Shown here one piece after another: positions 32,930 through 40,893 of a DNA stretch of 64,000 nucleotides (the stretch's first letter is position 1; the number at the start of each line of letters is the position of its first letter). Source of the DNA: an uncultured Clostridia bacterium. Lineage in GTDB: Bacteria; Bacillota; Clostridia; Oscillospirales; Acutalibacteraceae. The notes under the pieces were generated by a model. The model saw only the letters and a list, made by a program, of their open reading frames with translations, was not told the origin of the DNA and made no database searches. Both the position numbers and the translations under genes were made by a program. The stretch is from assembly GCA_947572385.1 (NCBI GenBank), contig CANPBX010000005.1, positions 1 to 64,000 of the forward strand, written 5' to 3'.

Positions 32930-33784
32930 ATGCCGGGCATTTTTAAGCGTTTCACCAGCGTGAGCGCGGACAAATACGTTTTCCCGGACGCGGAAGACCT
33001 TAATATTCCCGGGGAAACCAGTGCTGAGCCTCTGGCTCTGGAGGAGTTCACAGACGGCGAACTCCCTGCGGACACAGATACCCCTGAGTCCAGGCCAAAG
33101 CCGGAGGAGCCTGTAACGAAGAAAGATCCAAGCCCCGTTGACTTTGCCCAGATCCAGGCCGACGCAATACTTGCCGAGGCCCAGCAGGAGGCAAGCGAGC
33201 TGCGGGAGAAGGCTATGGCTGAGTTGGAGGCGGAGCTGGGGGAGCTGAGGAACCAGGCCCGTACAGAGGGCTATCAGGCCGGGTTTGCAGAGGGGATGGC
33301 TGAAGGCCGCCAGGAGGCGAGGCTCCAGCTGGAGCAGATGGCTGCCGAGCAAGAAAAGGAAGTGGCTGCCTTTCTAAAGGACGCCGTGAGGGTCAGGGAC
33401 CAGCTTCTTGAGGACAGCAAGCAGGATTTGAAGGAGCTGGCGCTGGCAATAGCCGAGAAGGTCATCCACGTGAGCTTGAAAAGCAGCGGGGATATACTTA
33501 TAAGAATGATAGAATCAGCCACAGCCAAGAGAAGGCGCTGCGAGTGGGTGCAGGTGTACATTGCCGACAGGGACGCAAGGGCCTCGGCGAACACTGTGCC
33601 GGAGCTCACAGAGGCGCTCTCGAGGCTGTCGGATCGGGTGCGGGTGATACCCATGACCGGGGATGAATCCGGCACCTGCATAATAGAAATGCCCGACGAG
33701 ATAATCGACGCCAGCGTTTCGACCCAGCTGGACAACCTGCGCGGGCTCATCTCCGATGAGCCGGACCGTCCGGGCAGACCTTAG
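32930..33784 (+). CDS. fliH: Flagellar export ATPase regulator FliH
   Basis: 284 residues: a variable acidic N-terminus, a coiled coil of Glu/Ala-rich repeats with GxxxG-type spacing (about 80-160, YQAGFAEGMAEGRQEARLQL) and a C-terminal globular region (DLKELALAIAEKVIHVSL, LRGLIS). FliH binds FliI and holds it inactive until docked at the export gate. AAAGGAGG upstream. 9 bases before fliI. Confidence 0.92.
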   Translation: MPGIFKRFTSVSADKYVFPDAEDLNIPGETSAEPLALEEFTDGELPADTDTPESRPKPEEPVTKKDPSPVDFAQIQADAILAEAQQEASELREKAMAELEAELGELRNQARTEGYQAGFAEGMAEGRQEARLQLEQMAAEQEKEVAAFLKDAVRVRDQLLEDSKQDLKELALAIAEKVIHVSLKSSGDILIRMIESATAKRRRCEWVQVYIADRDARASANTVPELTEALSRLSDRVRVIPMTGDESGTCIIEMPDEIIDASVSTQLDNLRGLISDEPDRPGRP

Positions 33785-33793
33785 GAGGCGCGC

Positions 33794-35098
33794 ATGTTCC
33801 AGGATACCATAAAGCGCGTGCGGCAGGCTGAGACCATCGGCCATACCGGGAAGATAGAGAACATCGTGGGTATGTCCATAGAGGCCAGCGGCGGCAGGGC
33901 TGCAGTTGGCGATATCTGCCGAATTTACAGCGGTGAGTCAGGAGGGCAGATACCCGCGGAGGTCGTGGGCTTCAAGAACGACCGGATGCTTTTAATGCCA
34001 TATGGGGAGATGACAGGAATTTCCTCGGGGAATTTTGTAAGGAATACAGGCCGGCAGCTCCAGTTAAAGGTGGGCCAGTTCCTAAAGGGGCGCATTATAA
34101 ATGCGCTGGGGCAGCCGATCGATGATAAAGGGCCCTTTGAGGGCGGCGAAGACTACTATCTGGGGAGCAGCTACATAAACCCGCTCACCCGTCCCCCTAT
34201 CCGGGAGCGCATGGAGTTCGGGGTAAAGGCCATAGACGGGCTGCTCACGATAGGCAAGGGCCAGCGTATGGGGATCTTTGCGGGTTCCGGCGTTGGCAAG
34301 AGCACCCTGATGGGTATGATCGCCAAGAATGTGAAGGCCGATATAAATGTGATAGCCCTGGTGGGCGAGCGCGGCCGAGAGGTTTTGGAGTTCGTTGAAA
34401 AGGATTTAGGCGAGGAGGGCATGGCAAGGTCGGTGCTGGTGGTGGCTACCTCAGACCAGCCTGCAATGCTAAGAAAGAAGTGCCCAACAGTGGCTACAGG
34501 GATCGCCGAGTACTTTAGGGATCAGGGCTTGGATGTGCTGCTGATGATGGACTCACTGACGCGTTTTGCAATGGCCCAGCGCGAGGTGGGGCTTGCGATC
34601 GGTGAGCCGCCGGTGGCGAGGGGATATACCCCCTCAATCTATGCGGAGCTCCCAAAGCTGCTGGAGCGCAGCGGCAACTTTAAGAAGGGCTCTATTACCG
34701 GCATATATACGGTGCTGGTAGAGGGCGACGACACAAACGAGCCAATAGCGGATACGGTACGCGGGATCCTGGACGGGCATATAGTATTAACGAGAAGCCT
34801 TGCCGCCGCAAACCATTATCCAGCTATCGACATCGGGGCCAGCATTTCCCGACTGATGGTGGAGCTGGTGGACGAAAACCACCGGCAGATGGCCTCAAGG
34901 CTCAGGGACATTCTGAGCACATATAATCAGAACGCGGATTTGGTGTCCATCGGCGCATACAAGGCTGGGACCAACCCCAAGCTGGATTTCGCGCTGACAA
35001 AGATAGACAAAATAAACGAGTTCCTGATGCAGGGCACGCGGGAGGCTTTCAGCTATGAAGAATGCCTGGAGCAGCTGAATTTGATCTTAACCAGGTAG
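33794..35098 (+). CDS. fliI: Flagellum-specific ATPase FliI
   Basis: 434 residues. Walker A GSGVGKST at about 163-170, Walker B VLLMMDSLTRFA, and the family motif REVGLAIGEPPVARGYTPS. It drives unloading and delivery of export substrates with FliH and FliJ. The length is normal; the N-terminal barrel and C-terminal helical domain are both complete. Confidence 0.97.
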   Translation: MFQDTIKRVRQAETIGHTGKIENIVGMSIEASGGRAAVGDICRIYSGESGGQIPAEVVGFKNDRMLLMPYGEMTGISSGNFVRNTGRQLQLKVGQFLKGRIINALGQPIDDKGPFEGGEDYYLGSSYINPLTRPPIRERMEFGVKAIDGLLTIGKGQRMGIFAGSGVGKSTLMGMIAKNVKADINVIALVGERGREVLEFVEKDLGEEGMARSVLVVATSDQPAMLRKKCPTVATGIAEYFRDQGLDVLLMMDSLTRFAMAQREVGLAIGEPPVARGYTPSIYAELPKLLERSGNFKKGSITGIYTVLVEGDDTNEPIADTVRGILDGHIVLTRSLAAANHYPAIDIGASISRLMVELVDENHRQMASRLRDILSTYNQNADLVSIGAYKAGTNPKLDFALTKIDKINEFLMQGTREAFSYEECLEQLNLILTR

Positions 35099-35150
35099 CC
35101 GTAAGTTTTGGCAGAATTTTAAGAGGTTGAAGAATTATACGTTGTATAAG

Positions 35151-35174
35151 TCAAGGTGAGGGGCATGGCCCCAC
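35151..35174. repeat. Interspersed palindromic repeat, partial copy C (fliI-fliJ spacer)
   Basis: Only the second hairpin is present: CAAGGTG then GGGGC-ATG-GCCCC and ACGG. It aligns with the right half of copy B (CAAGGTG...CCCACG), with compensating changes in the stem. Confidence 0.5.
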
Positions 35175-35195
35175 GGTCTTAGGAGGTAGGTGCCG

Positions 35196-35660
35196 ATGAA
35201 AAAGTTTAAGTTTCAGCTGGATACCGTGCTGAGGTATAAGACCCAGGTGCTGGATATCCGGCTGGCAGAGCACGGGACCGCGCTTGCAAATGTGCGCAGG
35301 CAGGAGGGAGTGCTGGAGCAGGCTGTAAAAAACAGGACTGCCTGTGAGGACGAGTACAGGGAGATGAAGGCACTTGGGCTGACAATAGCCGATGCCATGA
35401 AGTATGAGACCGGCATTCAGGTGCTGCAGCGCACTGTGCTGAGGGAGACAGAGAAGCTCAAGGAGCTCAGAAAGATAGAGGAGCAGAAGCGCGCCGCCCT
35501 GGTGGAGGCCAAGCAGGAGACCCAGTCCCTGGAGAAGCTCAAGGAGATGAAGCGCGGGGAGTACGACAGCATGATTGCCAAGGCCGAGGAGAAGGAGATA
35601 GATGACCTGGTGATGGCAAGAAGGTCCGCCAGCCTCAGGGAGGCGGAGGAGCTGGCCTAA
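35196..35660 (+). CDS. fliJ: Flagellar export chaperone FliJ
   Basis: 154 residues from ATG 35196 (AGGAGGT 8 bases upstream; GTG at 35190 is too close). An antiparallel coiled coil over nearly its full length, with N-terminal FQLDTVLRYKTQVLD and C-terminal EKEIDDLVMARR, the usual FliJ marks. It couples FliI to FlhA. In the expected position after fliI. Confidence 0.93.
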   Translation: MKKFKFQLDTVLRYKTQVLDIRLAEHGTALANVRRQEGVLEQAVKNRTACEDEYREMKALGLTIADAMKYETGIQVLQRTVLRETEKLKELRKIEEQKRAALVEAKQETQSLEKLKEMKRGEYDSMIAKAEEKEIDDLVMARRSASLREAEELA

Positions 35661-35733
35661 GTGAATAAAGATAACAAGGCCCGAGGCTTCGGGCATATTA
35701 TACAGCATATACATTGAAAGGAGGTGAATCAAA

Positions 35734-36882
35734 ATGAACATCGATATGCTATTCCCAACCCTGACCGTGGACATGACAAAGTCGGCGCCTGCGGACCCTA
35801 TGAGCTCTGACGGCAATGCCCAGGAGTTCGAGGATATGCTTGTGCAGCAGAGCAAGTCCCAGCAGGAGAACAGCCGTCCCCAGAAGAAGACGGAGGATAA
35901 GGAAGCCCCGGAGAAACCGGAGCAGAAGAGCACCCAGGAGGATGAGGCAGCAGAGAAGGGCGGCGAACTTGCCGCGACTCTGGTTACCTCCCAGCCCGTG
36001 GTGCCCATTACTGTTTTTGAGGAGGCCGAGGTAAAGGTAGCCGAGGACGGCACAGTTATCCTTGAGCCCGTCAGCATGGAGGGCGTGGCTGTGGAGCAGC
36101 CTGCGGAAGGTATAGTTGAGGCCGTAGAGGTCCAGCCCGAGGAAGCTGCCCAGCAGGAGCAGCCGGTCGAGGGCCAGTTCCAGGAGGCCGCCGGGACCGT
36201 AGTTGAGGCGCCGAAGGAGGAGCAGCCCAAGGCGGTTGAGGGCCAGAAGGTCCAGCCGGAGACGGTGGCAGAGGGCAGGGATAAGCCTGAGGTCACCGTG
36301 CAGAAGGCCCAGCCGGACAGCAAGCCTCAGGACGAGGAAATGGACTCAAATGTAGAGCAGGAGAGCCAGCCGGTGTTCCAGGATGTAAAGGCTGTGCCTG
36401 TGAAGGTGGGTGACGCCCATCTTGTACACTTTGTGCAGGAGCCTGTAGAGCCTGAGAACTCCCAGCAGCTGGCAGGGCTTTTGTCCCGAGCCATGCAGGA
36501 GGGCGCCGATATGGTACTGGTACAGCTAAACCCCATCGAGCTGGGCAGCGTGACCATTGAGCTCAGCCGTACGGCGGCAGGGGAGCTTACCATCGTCATG
36601 AATCCGGACAACGCGCGGGCCGCCAATATCCTGAACGCCCACGCCGAGAACCTTATCGCAAGCCTTGCCGAGAAAGGCGAGAACGTGGTAAGCGTCCATG
36701 TGAACATGCCTGAGGACACTGAGAACGCCGGGATGATGATGGATCCTGACGGGCACAACGGGCAGAACCGCGAGGATGAGGACGACGAGAAGAAAAAGAA
36801 GCGTGAGAGCCGCACCGAGGGCGTCAGCGCCGCAGATTTCCTGTCACAGCTGAGGCTTGGCCTCATTGGGAACGTGGAGTGA
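35734..36882 (+). CDS. fliK: Hook-length control protein FliK
   Basis: 382 residues. The N-terminal two-thirds is acidic, Glu/Gln/Pro-rich and disordered, acting as a molecular ruler in the family. The C-terminal Flg_hook domain (about 225-340) contains VQLNPIELGSVTIELSRTAA and ENLIASLAEKGENVVSVHV. A textbook AAAGGAGGTGA ribosome site precedes the ATG at 35734. It switches FlhB export specificity when the hook is complete. A second, more divergent FliK-like protein lies at 4504. Confidence 0.93.
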   Translation: MNIDMLFPTLTVDMTKSAPADPMSSDGNAQEFEDMLVQQSKSQQENSRPQKKTEDKEAPEKPEQKSTQEDEAAEKGGELAATLVTSQPVVPITVFEEAEVKVAEDGTVILEPVSMEGVAVEQPAEGIVEAVEVQPEEAAQQEQPVEGQFQEAAGTVVEAPKEEQPKAVEGQKVQPETVAEGRDKPEVTVQKAQPDSKPQDEEMDSNVEQESQPVFQDVKAVPVKVGDAHLVHFVQEPVEPENSQQLAGLLSRAMQEGADMVLVQLNPIELGSVTIELSRTAAGELTIVMNPDNARAANILNAHAENLIASLAEKGENVVSVHVNMPEDTENAGMMMDPDGHNGQNREDEDDEKKKKRESRTEGVSAADFLSQLRLGLIGNVE

Positions 36883-36919
36883 GCCCAAAGAGAATTTTCT
36901 ACAGAAAGGCAGTGATATA

Positions 36920-37522
36920 ATGGCAAATACTGGTATGAACGACCTTGCCAATATCCTGGGTACTGCGCCGCCGGTAAAGAACGCTACCCAGAGCACCAAC
37001 AAAAAGGCCGGCTCAAGCCTGGATATGACCGATTTCCTGACTTTGATGGTGGCAATGTTCCAGAACCAGGACATCGACAACGCAGCATCTACCACAGACA
37101 TGATGAACCAGTTTGTCCAGATGTCCGTGGTCCAGGCCATCACAAACATCAGCACCCTTATAGACGACTCCACCGTGCTGACCTATGCCGCGTCCCTTGT
37201 GGGCAAGGAGGTCACCATAGGCGAGGTGGTAAATAAGGAGATGGTGGAGACCGTTGGCACGGTTATAGGCACCGGCACCCTGCACGGTCAGCAGGTCGTT
37301 TTCCTGGATAACGACAAGAGCTATTACCTAAACCAGATCCTGGCCGTGGGACGCCTGCCCGAGATAAAGGACGACGTGGTTCCCGACGAGGGCGAAGGTG
37401 AAGGCGAGGACGACAAGGTTGAAGGCGGTGACAATACCGGCGATACCGATAAGCCAGAGGCCCCGGACCCGGACACAGACCCGGGGGATAAGCCGGAGGG
37501 CGGAGAGGGCGCAACACCCTAA
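36920..37522 (+). CDS. flgD: Hook scaffold protein FlgD
   Basis: 200 residues from ATG 36920. The conserved N-terminal part is clear: LDMTDFLTLMVAMFQNQDID and MNQFVQMSVVQAI. It caps the growing hook. The C-terminal third (about 150-200) is an acidic Gly/Asp/Glu/Pro tail, replacing the larger beta domains of enterobacterial FlgD. Compact Firmicute type. Confidence 0.93.
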   Translation: MANTGMNDLANILGTAPPVKNATQSTNKKAGSSLDMTDFLTLMVAMFQNQDIDNAASTTDMMNQFVQMSVVQAITNISTLIDDSTVLTYAASLVGKEVTIGEVVNKEMVETVGTVIGTGTLHGQQVVFLDNDKSYYLNQILAVGRLPEIKDDVVPDEGEGEGEDDKVEGGDNTGDTDKPEAPDPDTDPGDKPEGGEGATP

Positions 37523-37543
37523 AAAGCAGAGAGGATGAGGGGT

Positions 37544-37972
37544 ATGATCGACCGCGTACAGGGCATAGAGGGAGCGGTCCGGCAGCAGCAGAGCCAAAAG
37601 GGCGCGTCCCCGGCTTCAGGCTTCGGCCAGATGATGCTGCAGGCCCAGAGCGCTGTTCCCCAGCCCCAGATCCCGCCGGAGCCGCCAGAAGAGGAGGCCC
37701 CGGAGCAGTCGGTACAATCGGTTATAAACTTCTCCAAGCACGCAATGAGCCGTGCCCAGGAGCGGGGAATAGAGTTGACCCCGGCTCTAATGGAGGCGCT
37801 TTCCGGCTCTGTGGAAAAGGCACAGGAGAAGGGCGCAAAGAACATCCTGGCGTTTAACGCCACCCAGGCCTTCATCATCAACGTCCCCTTCGGCAGGGTG
37901 ATAACCACCATGAACCAGGACGAGATGAAGGAGAATATCTTTACAAACATTGACGGCGCGGTTTTGATCTGA
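37544..37972 (+). CDS. Flagellar operon protein (TIGR02530 type)
   Basis: 142 residues from ATG 37544, with AGAGG 9 bases upstream; the ATG at 37535 abuts that site. The C-terminal part has the family signature: INFSKHAMSRAQERGIELT, AKNILAFNATQAFIINVP and TTMNQDEMKENIFTNIDGAV. It sits between flgD and flgE, its constant position in Firmicutes and spirochaetes. Molecular role not settled; linked to hook assembly. N-terminal half is Gln/Pro-rich. Confidence 0.88.
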   Translation: MIDRVQGIEGAVRQQQSQKGASPASGFGQMMLQAQSAVPQPQIPPEPPEEEAPEQSVQSVINFSKHAMSRAQERGIELTPALMEALSGSVEKAQEKGAKNILAFNATQAFIINVPFGRVITTMNQDEMKENIFTNIDGAVLI

Positions 37973-37985
37973 ACCGGACCCACCT

Positions 37986-38040
37986 GCCCGGAGCACCGGG
38001 CGCGGGAGGTTTGGGCGGCAGGCCCGACTGGTCTGCCGCC
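37986..38040. promoter_or_regulatory. Two strong hairpins before flgE
   Basis: GCCCGG-AGCA-CCGGGC (37986-38001) and an 8-bp stem GGCGGCAG / CTGCCGCC (38014-38021 / 38033-38040). No T-run, so likely mRNA-stability or processing elements. Confidence 0.5.
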
Positions 38041-38074
38041 GTGCCCCGCCGTTAAAGAAAAGGAGCATGAACTA

Positions 38075-39403
38075 ATGACAGGAGCTATGTATGCGGCCGT
38101 GTCGGGTCTGAAGGCTCATATGAGCGCTTTGAACGTCATCGGCCAGAACATCTCAAACGTTAACACCAACGCCTATAAAGCTACCCGCTACACCTTCCTG
38201 GAGGCCCTCTACACCAGCGTGCGCGGCGGCAGCGACGGCTCGAACCTTCTGGGCGGCAAGAACCCCGCCCAGGTGGGCTACGGTTCGTCCATAGGCACCA
38301 TTGACCTTGATATGAGCACAAAGAACTATACGCCAACAGGCCGCCCTACGGACATTATGATAGACGGCGACGGTATGCTGATCGTGGGGGATAAGGGAGC
38401 GACATTTGGTTCTACGACCGGCAATAAGGAGCTTAAAGACATGTACCTGACGAGACTTGGCAACCTGGAGTTTGATCGTAACGGTTATCTGGTTGACGGT
38501 CAAGGGCAGGTCGTGTATGGTTTCCTTGCTGTTGAAAGCCCGGCCTATAAGGCGGCTGTGGCATATGGTAACACAATTGAGGTCGATAAGGGTGTTGATG
38601 CATTAAAAAATATTAAGGACATTACAGACGCTGAAATTGAGGCCGCCTATGGAGCAACATCTCCAGTTTTCTATGTCAATGATAAAGACCAGATTGTCAT
38701 GTTGACACCAAAGAAATTAGGCGACGGCCAGACTGCACCCGCTCCGCCGAAATTGTCTGACCTAGACGTAACGGTGGTGGAGCAATATATAGAAGCCCCT
38801 GTGCTTACGCCTATTCGCGCACCAATGGCTAATGCTGACGGCGGCGCGTCATATCCTACTTGGGATAGGGACCCAGCCAGCGCAACTTATGGGCAGATTA
38901 TTGATTCCGACCAGGGGGCCGGCCGTATTGTAAAGCACAGCATCAGTATTGATGAAAACACCGGGCGCATCACCTGCACGACAGGGAACGGCGAAGCGGT
39001 TGTAATCGGTGCAATCGCCATTGCTCAGGTTGAGAACCCCAACGGCCTTACCCACGTTGACGGACACTATTATCAGGCTTTGGGCGGCGCGGGCCGTGTT
39101 ACGCTGACTTCAGTGGGCCATGCAGTTAAGAACAGCAGCGACCCGTTGAGTCTGTTCTATATGTTTGATGAAAATGGTAATGTCATACCGGAGGACCAGA
39201 GAGGCAAGACCATTGAAGGCGAAAGTGGTATAAGTTCTTCTGGCAGCACCAAGGTTATCAGCAATGGCCTTGAGAGTTCTGGCACGGACCTTGCCAACGA
39301 GATAAGCAATATGATCATGATCCAGCGCGGCTATCAGGCAAACACCCGTATCGTCACCGTTACCGACAGTATGCTCGAAGAACTGGTGAACATGAAGCGC
39401 TAA
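38075..39403 (+). CDS. flgE: Flagellar hook protein FlgE
   Basis: 442 residues. The N-terminal D0/D1 part has SALNVIGQNISNVNTNAYKA and the C-terminal helix ESSGTDLANEISNMIMIQRG. The central exposed domains, encoded by about 38400-39260 (residues about 108-395), use AT-rich codons (35% and 43% GC in two hand-counted 60-base blocks at 38581 and 38641) and differ strongly from the ends. AAGGAGCATGA precedes the start. It forms the universal joint of the flagellum. Confidence 0.95.
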   Translation: MTGAMYAAVSGLKAHMSALNVIGQNISNVNTNAYKATRYTFLEALYTSVRGGSDGSNLLGGKNPAQVGYGSSIGTIDLDMSTKNYTPTGRPTDIMIDGDGMLIVGDKGATFGSTTGNKELKDMYLTRLGNLEFDRNGYLVDGQGQVVYGFLAVESPAYKAAVAYGNTIEVDKGVDALKNIKDITDAEIEAAYGATSPVFYVNDKDQIVMLTPKKLGDGQTAPAPPKLSDLDVTVVEQYIEAPVLTPIRAPMANADGGASYPTWDRDPASATYGQIIDSDQGAGRIVKHSISIDENTGRITCTTGNGEAVVIGAIAIAQVENPNGLTHVDGHYYQALGGAGRVTLTSVGHAVKNSSDPLSLFYMFDENGNVIPEDQRGKTIEGESGISSSGSTKVISNGLESSGTDLANEISNMIMIQRGYQANTRIVTVTDSMLEELVNMKR

Positions 39404-39440
39404 GCTTAATTAGCTGTTAATATGATGTAAAGGGACAAAT

Positions 39441-39485
39441 GCCGGGCCGGGGAGGGCGCAGAGGACGCTCTCCCGGCGGGCCGGC
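39441..39485. promoter_or_regulatory. Long GC-rich hairpin before flbD
   Basis: Outer GCCGG / CCGGC (39441-39445 / 39481-39485), inner stems CCGGGG and GGGCG with one bulge, loop near 39459-39465. It lies 21 bases before the flbD ATG. Confidence 0.5.
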
Positions 39486-39506
39486 TGATATAAGGAGGAG
39501 TTATCT

Positions 39507-39776
39507 ATGATAATGCTCACGAAGACCAGCGGCGAGCGGTTTTTGGTGAACCACCTGCAGATCGAGTGCATCGAGCTGATTCCCGAAACGAAGATAGTCA
39601 TGATGAACCGGGACTTCTATCTGGTGCTGGAATCCGTGCAGGACATCACCGCGCGCATTGCCGACTATAACGCCAAGGTAATGGACGTGCACCGCACTGT
39701 GACAATCAATGAAAACCCAAATTCCGGGGCCCCCGCGGCACGGAGTTCTACCCAGCGGCCGGGTTTTAGGCGATAA
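39507..39776 (+). CDS. flbD: FlbD/SwrD-family flagellar protein
   Basis: 89 residues. Core (1-66) has MIMLTKTSGERFLVNHLQIE and MNRDFYLVLESVQDITARI, the FlbD (SwrD) signature. In B. subtilis SwrD increases flagellar motor power. It lies between flgE and motA. The Ser/Ala/Pro-rich tail (67-89) is unlike the short Bacillus form. Confidence 0.9.
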   Translation: MIMLTKTSGERFLVNHLQIECIELIPETKIVMMNRDFYLVLESVQDITARIADYNAKVMDVHRTVTINENPNSGAPAARSSTQRPGFRR

Positions 39777-39811
39777 GGCGCTGGAAATAAGGAAATGAAG
39801 GTGAAGGACCA

Positions 39812-40627
39812 ATGAATATAGCTTATCTCATAGGCCTTGTGGTCGCCATTATAGTTATGGTGCTGGGCATGGCAAACGGCTTCCCGCCATACGAGTTTGA
39901 GAAGCTCGGAAACTTCGTTGACGGCCCCAGCGTTATGATAGTTATTGGCTGCTCCGTCGCCATCGTGCTGGCAAGCTTCCCGCTGAAGACCTTCCTGAGC
40001 ATACCAAAGCACTTCGGCGTGCTCATAAAGAACCCCAAGCAGAAGCCTGAGAATATCATCGACGCCCTGGTGGACCTGGCGCAGATCGCCCGTAAGGACG
40101 GCCTGCTGGCCCTTGAGGAGAAGGCCAACGAGCAGGAGGACCCCTTCTTCAAGCAGGCCATCATGCTGATAGTGGACGCCAACGACCCTGACCGGGTGCG
40201 GGCCACTTTGGAGAACGACATCGAGTGCATGTCCGACCGGCATAACGCGGCGGCGGCCCTTTATGACAAGGCGTCGGCAGTATCCCCGGCCTTCGGCATG
40301 GTGGGCACGCTGATAGGCCTTATAAACATGCTCAAGAACATGGACCCCACCTCCGGTTCCAGCAACATCGGCGCGGATATGAGCGTGGCCCTTGTCACCA
40401 CCCTGTACGGCTGTATCCTGGCCCATATGGTGTTCGGCCCGGTCGCCAACAACCTGCGTATCAGGGACAGCGAGGAGGTCCTCAATAAAATGATAATCGT
40501 TGAGGGCATAACCTGTATCCAGGCAGGCGAGAACCCCAAGATGCTGCGTGAAAAGCTCCTCACCTTCGTTGCCCAGAAGCAGAGGGAGAAGCTGGCGAAC
40601 AGCGCGGGCGGCTCCGGAGAGGCCTGA
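39812..40627 (+). CDS. motA: Flagellar stator protein MotA
   Basis: 271 residues with four TM segments (about 1-22, 35-53, 150-170, 185-205) and the large cytoplasmic loop carrying the FliG-contact charges. Signature SPAFGMVGTLIGLINMLKNM and ADMSVALVTTLYGCILAHMV. Works with MotB to conduct ions and turn the rotor. Here motAB lies inside the fla operon where many Firmicutes keep fliL; no fliL is seen. Confidence 0.96.
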   Translation: MNIAYLIGLVVAIIVMVLGMANGFPPYEFEKLGNFVDGPSVMIVIGCSVAIVLASFPLKTFLSIPKHFGVLIKNPKQKPENIIDALVDLAQIARKDGLLALEEKANEQEDPFFKQAIMLIVDANDPDRVRATLENDIECMSDRHNAAAALYDKASAVSPAFGMVGTLIGLINMLKNMDPTSGSSNIGADMSVALVTTLYGCILAHMVFGPVANNLRIRDSEEVLNKMIIVEGITCIQAGENPKMLREKLLTFVAQKQREKLANSAGGSGEA

Positions 40628-40709
40628 TATTCGGTCAAAAATATACAGCCTCTTGTGTATGCGGTAATATACGTAACAAAAGTTTCCTTCAAAAGCTTCC
40701 CCGTGGTAC

Positions 40710-40739
40710 TTGACGCGAGGGGGGTATGTTTGGTATAAT
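40710..40739 (+). promoter_or_regulatory. Internal promoter before motB
   Basis: TTGACG (40710-40715), 18 bases, TATAAT (40734-40739) in the unusually long 266-base motA-motB spacer. A transcript from about 40746 would carry a 148-base leader. Confidence 0.6.
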
Positions 40740-40786
40740 AACACGATGGAACGCTCCCTGCGGCCCAGGCCTGGCGGCTTCGAGTG

Positions 40787-40828
40787 CCGCTTCGCCGGAC
40801 ATGGGCAGGCCCATGTACAGCGAAGCGG
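40787..40828 (+). promoter_or_regulatory. Long hairpin in the motB leader
   Basis: Outer 9-bp stem CCGCTTCGC / GCGAAGCGG (40787-40795 / 40820-40828), 4-by-4 internal loop, inner 7-bp stem CATGGGC / GCCCATG (40800-40806 / 40809-40815). Confidence 0.6.
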
Positions 40829-40893
40829 TATTGAACGGCGTTTAAATGGGAGCAAGCTAGAAGTCTTAGAAGAAACGGAGGTGTCACGTCAAC

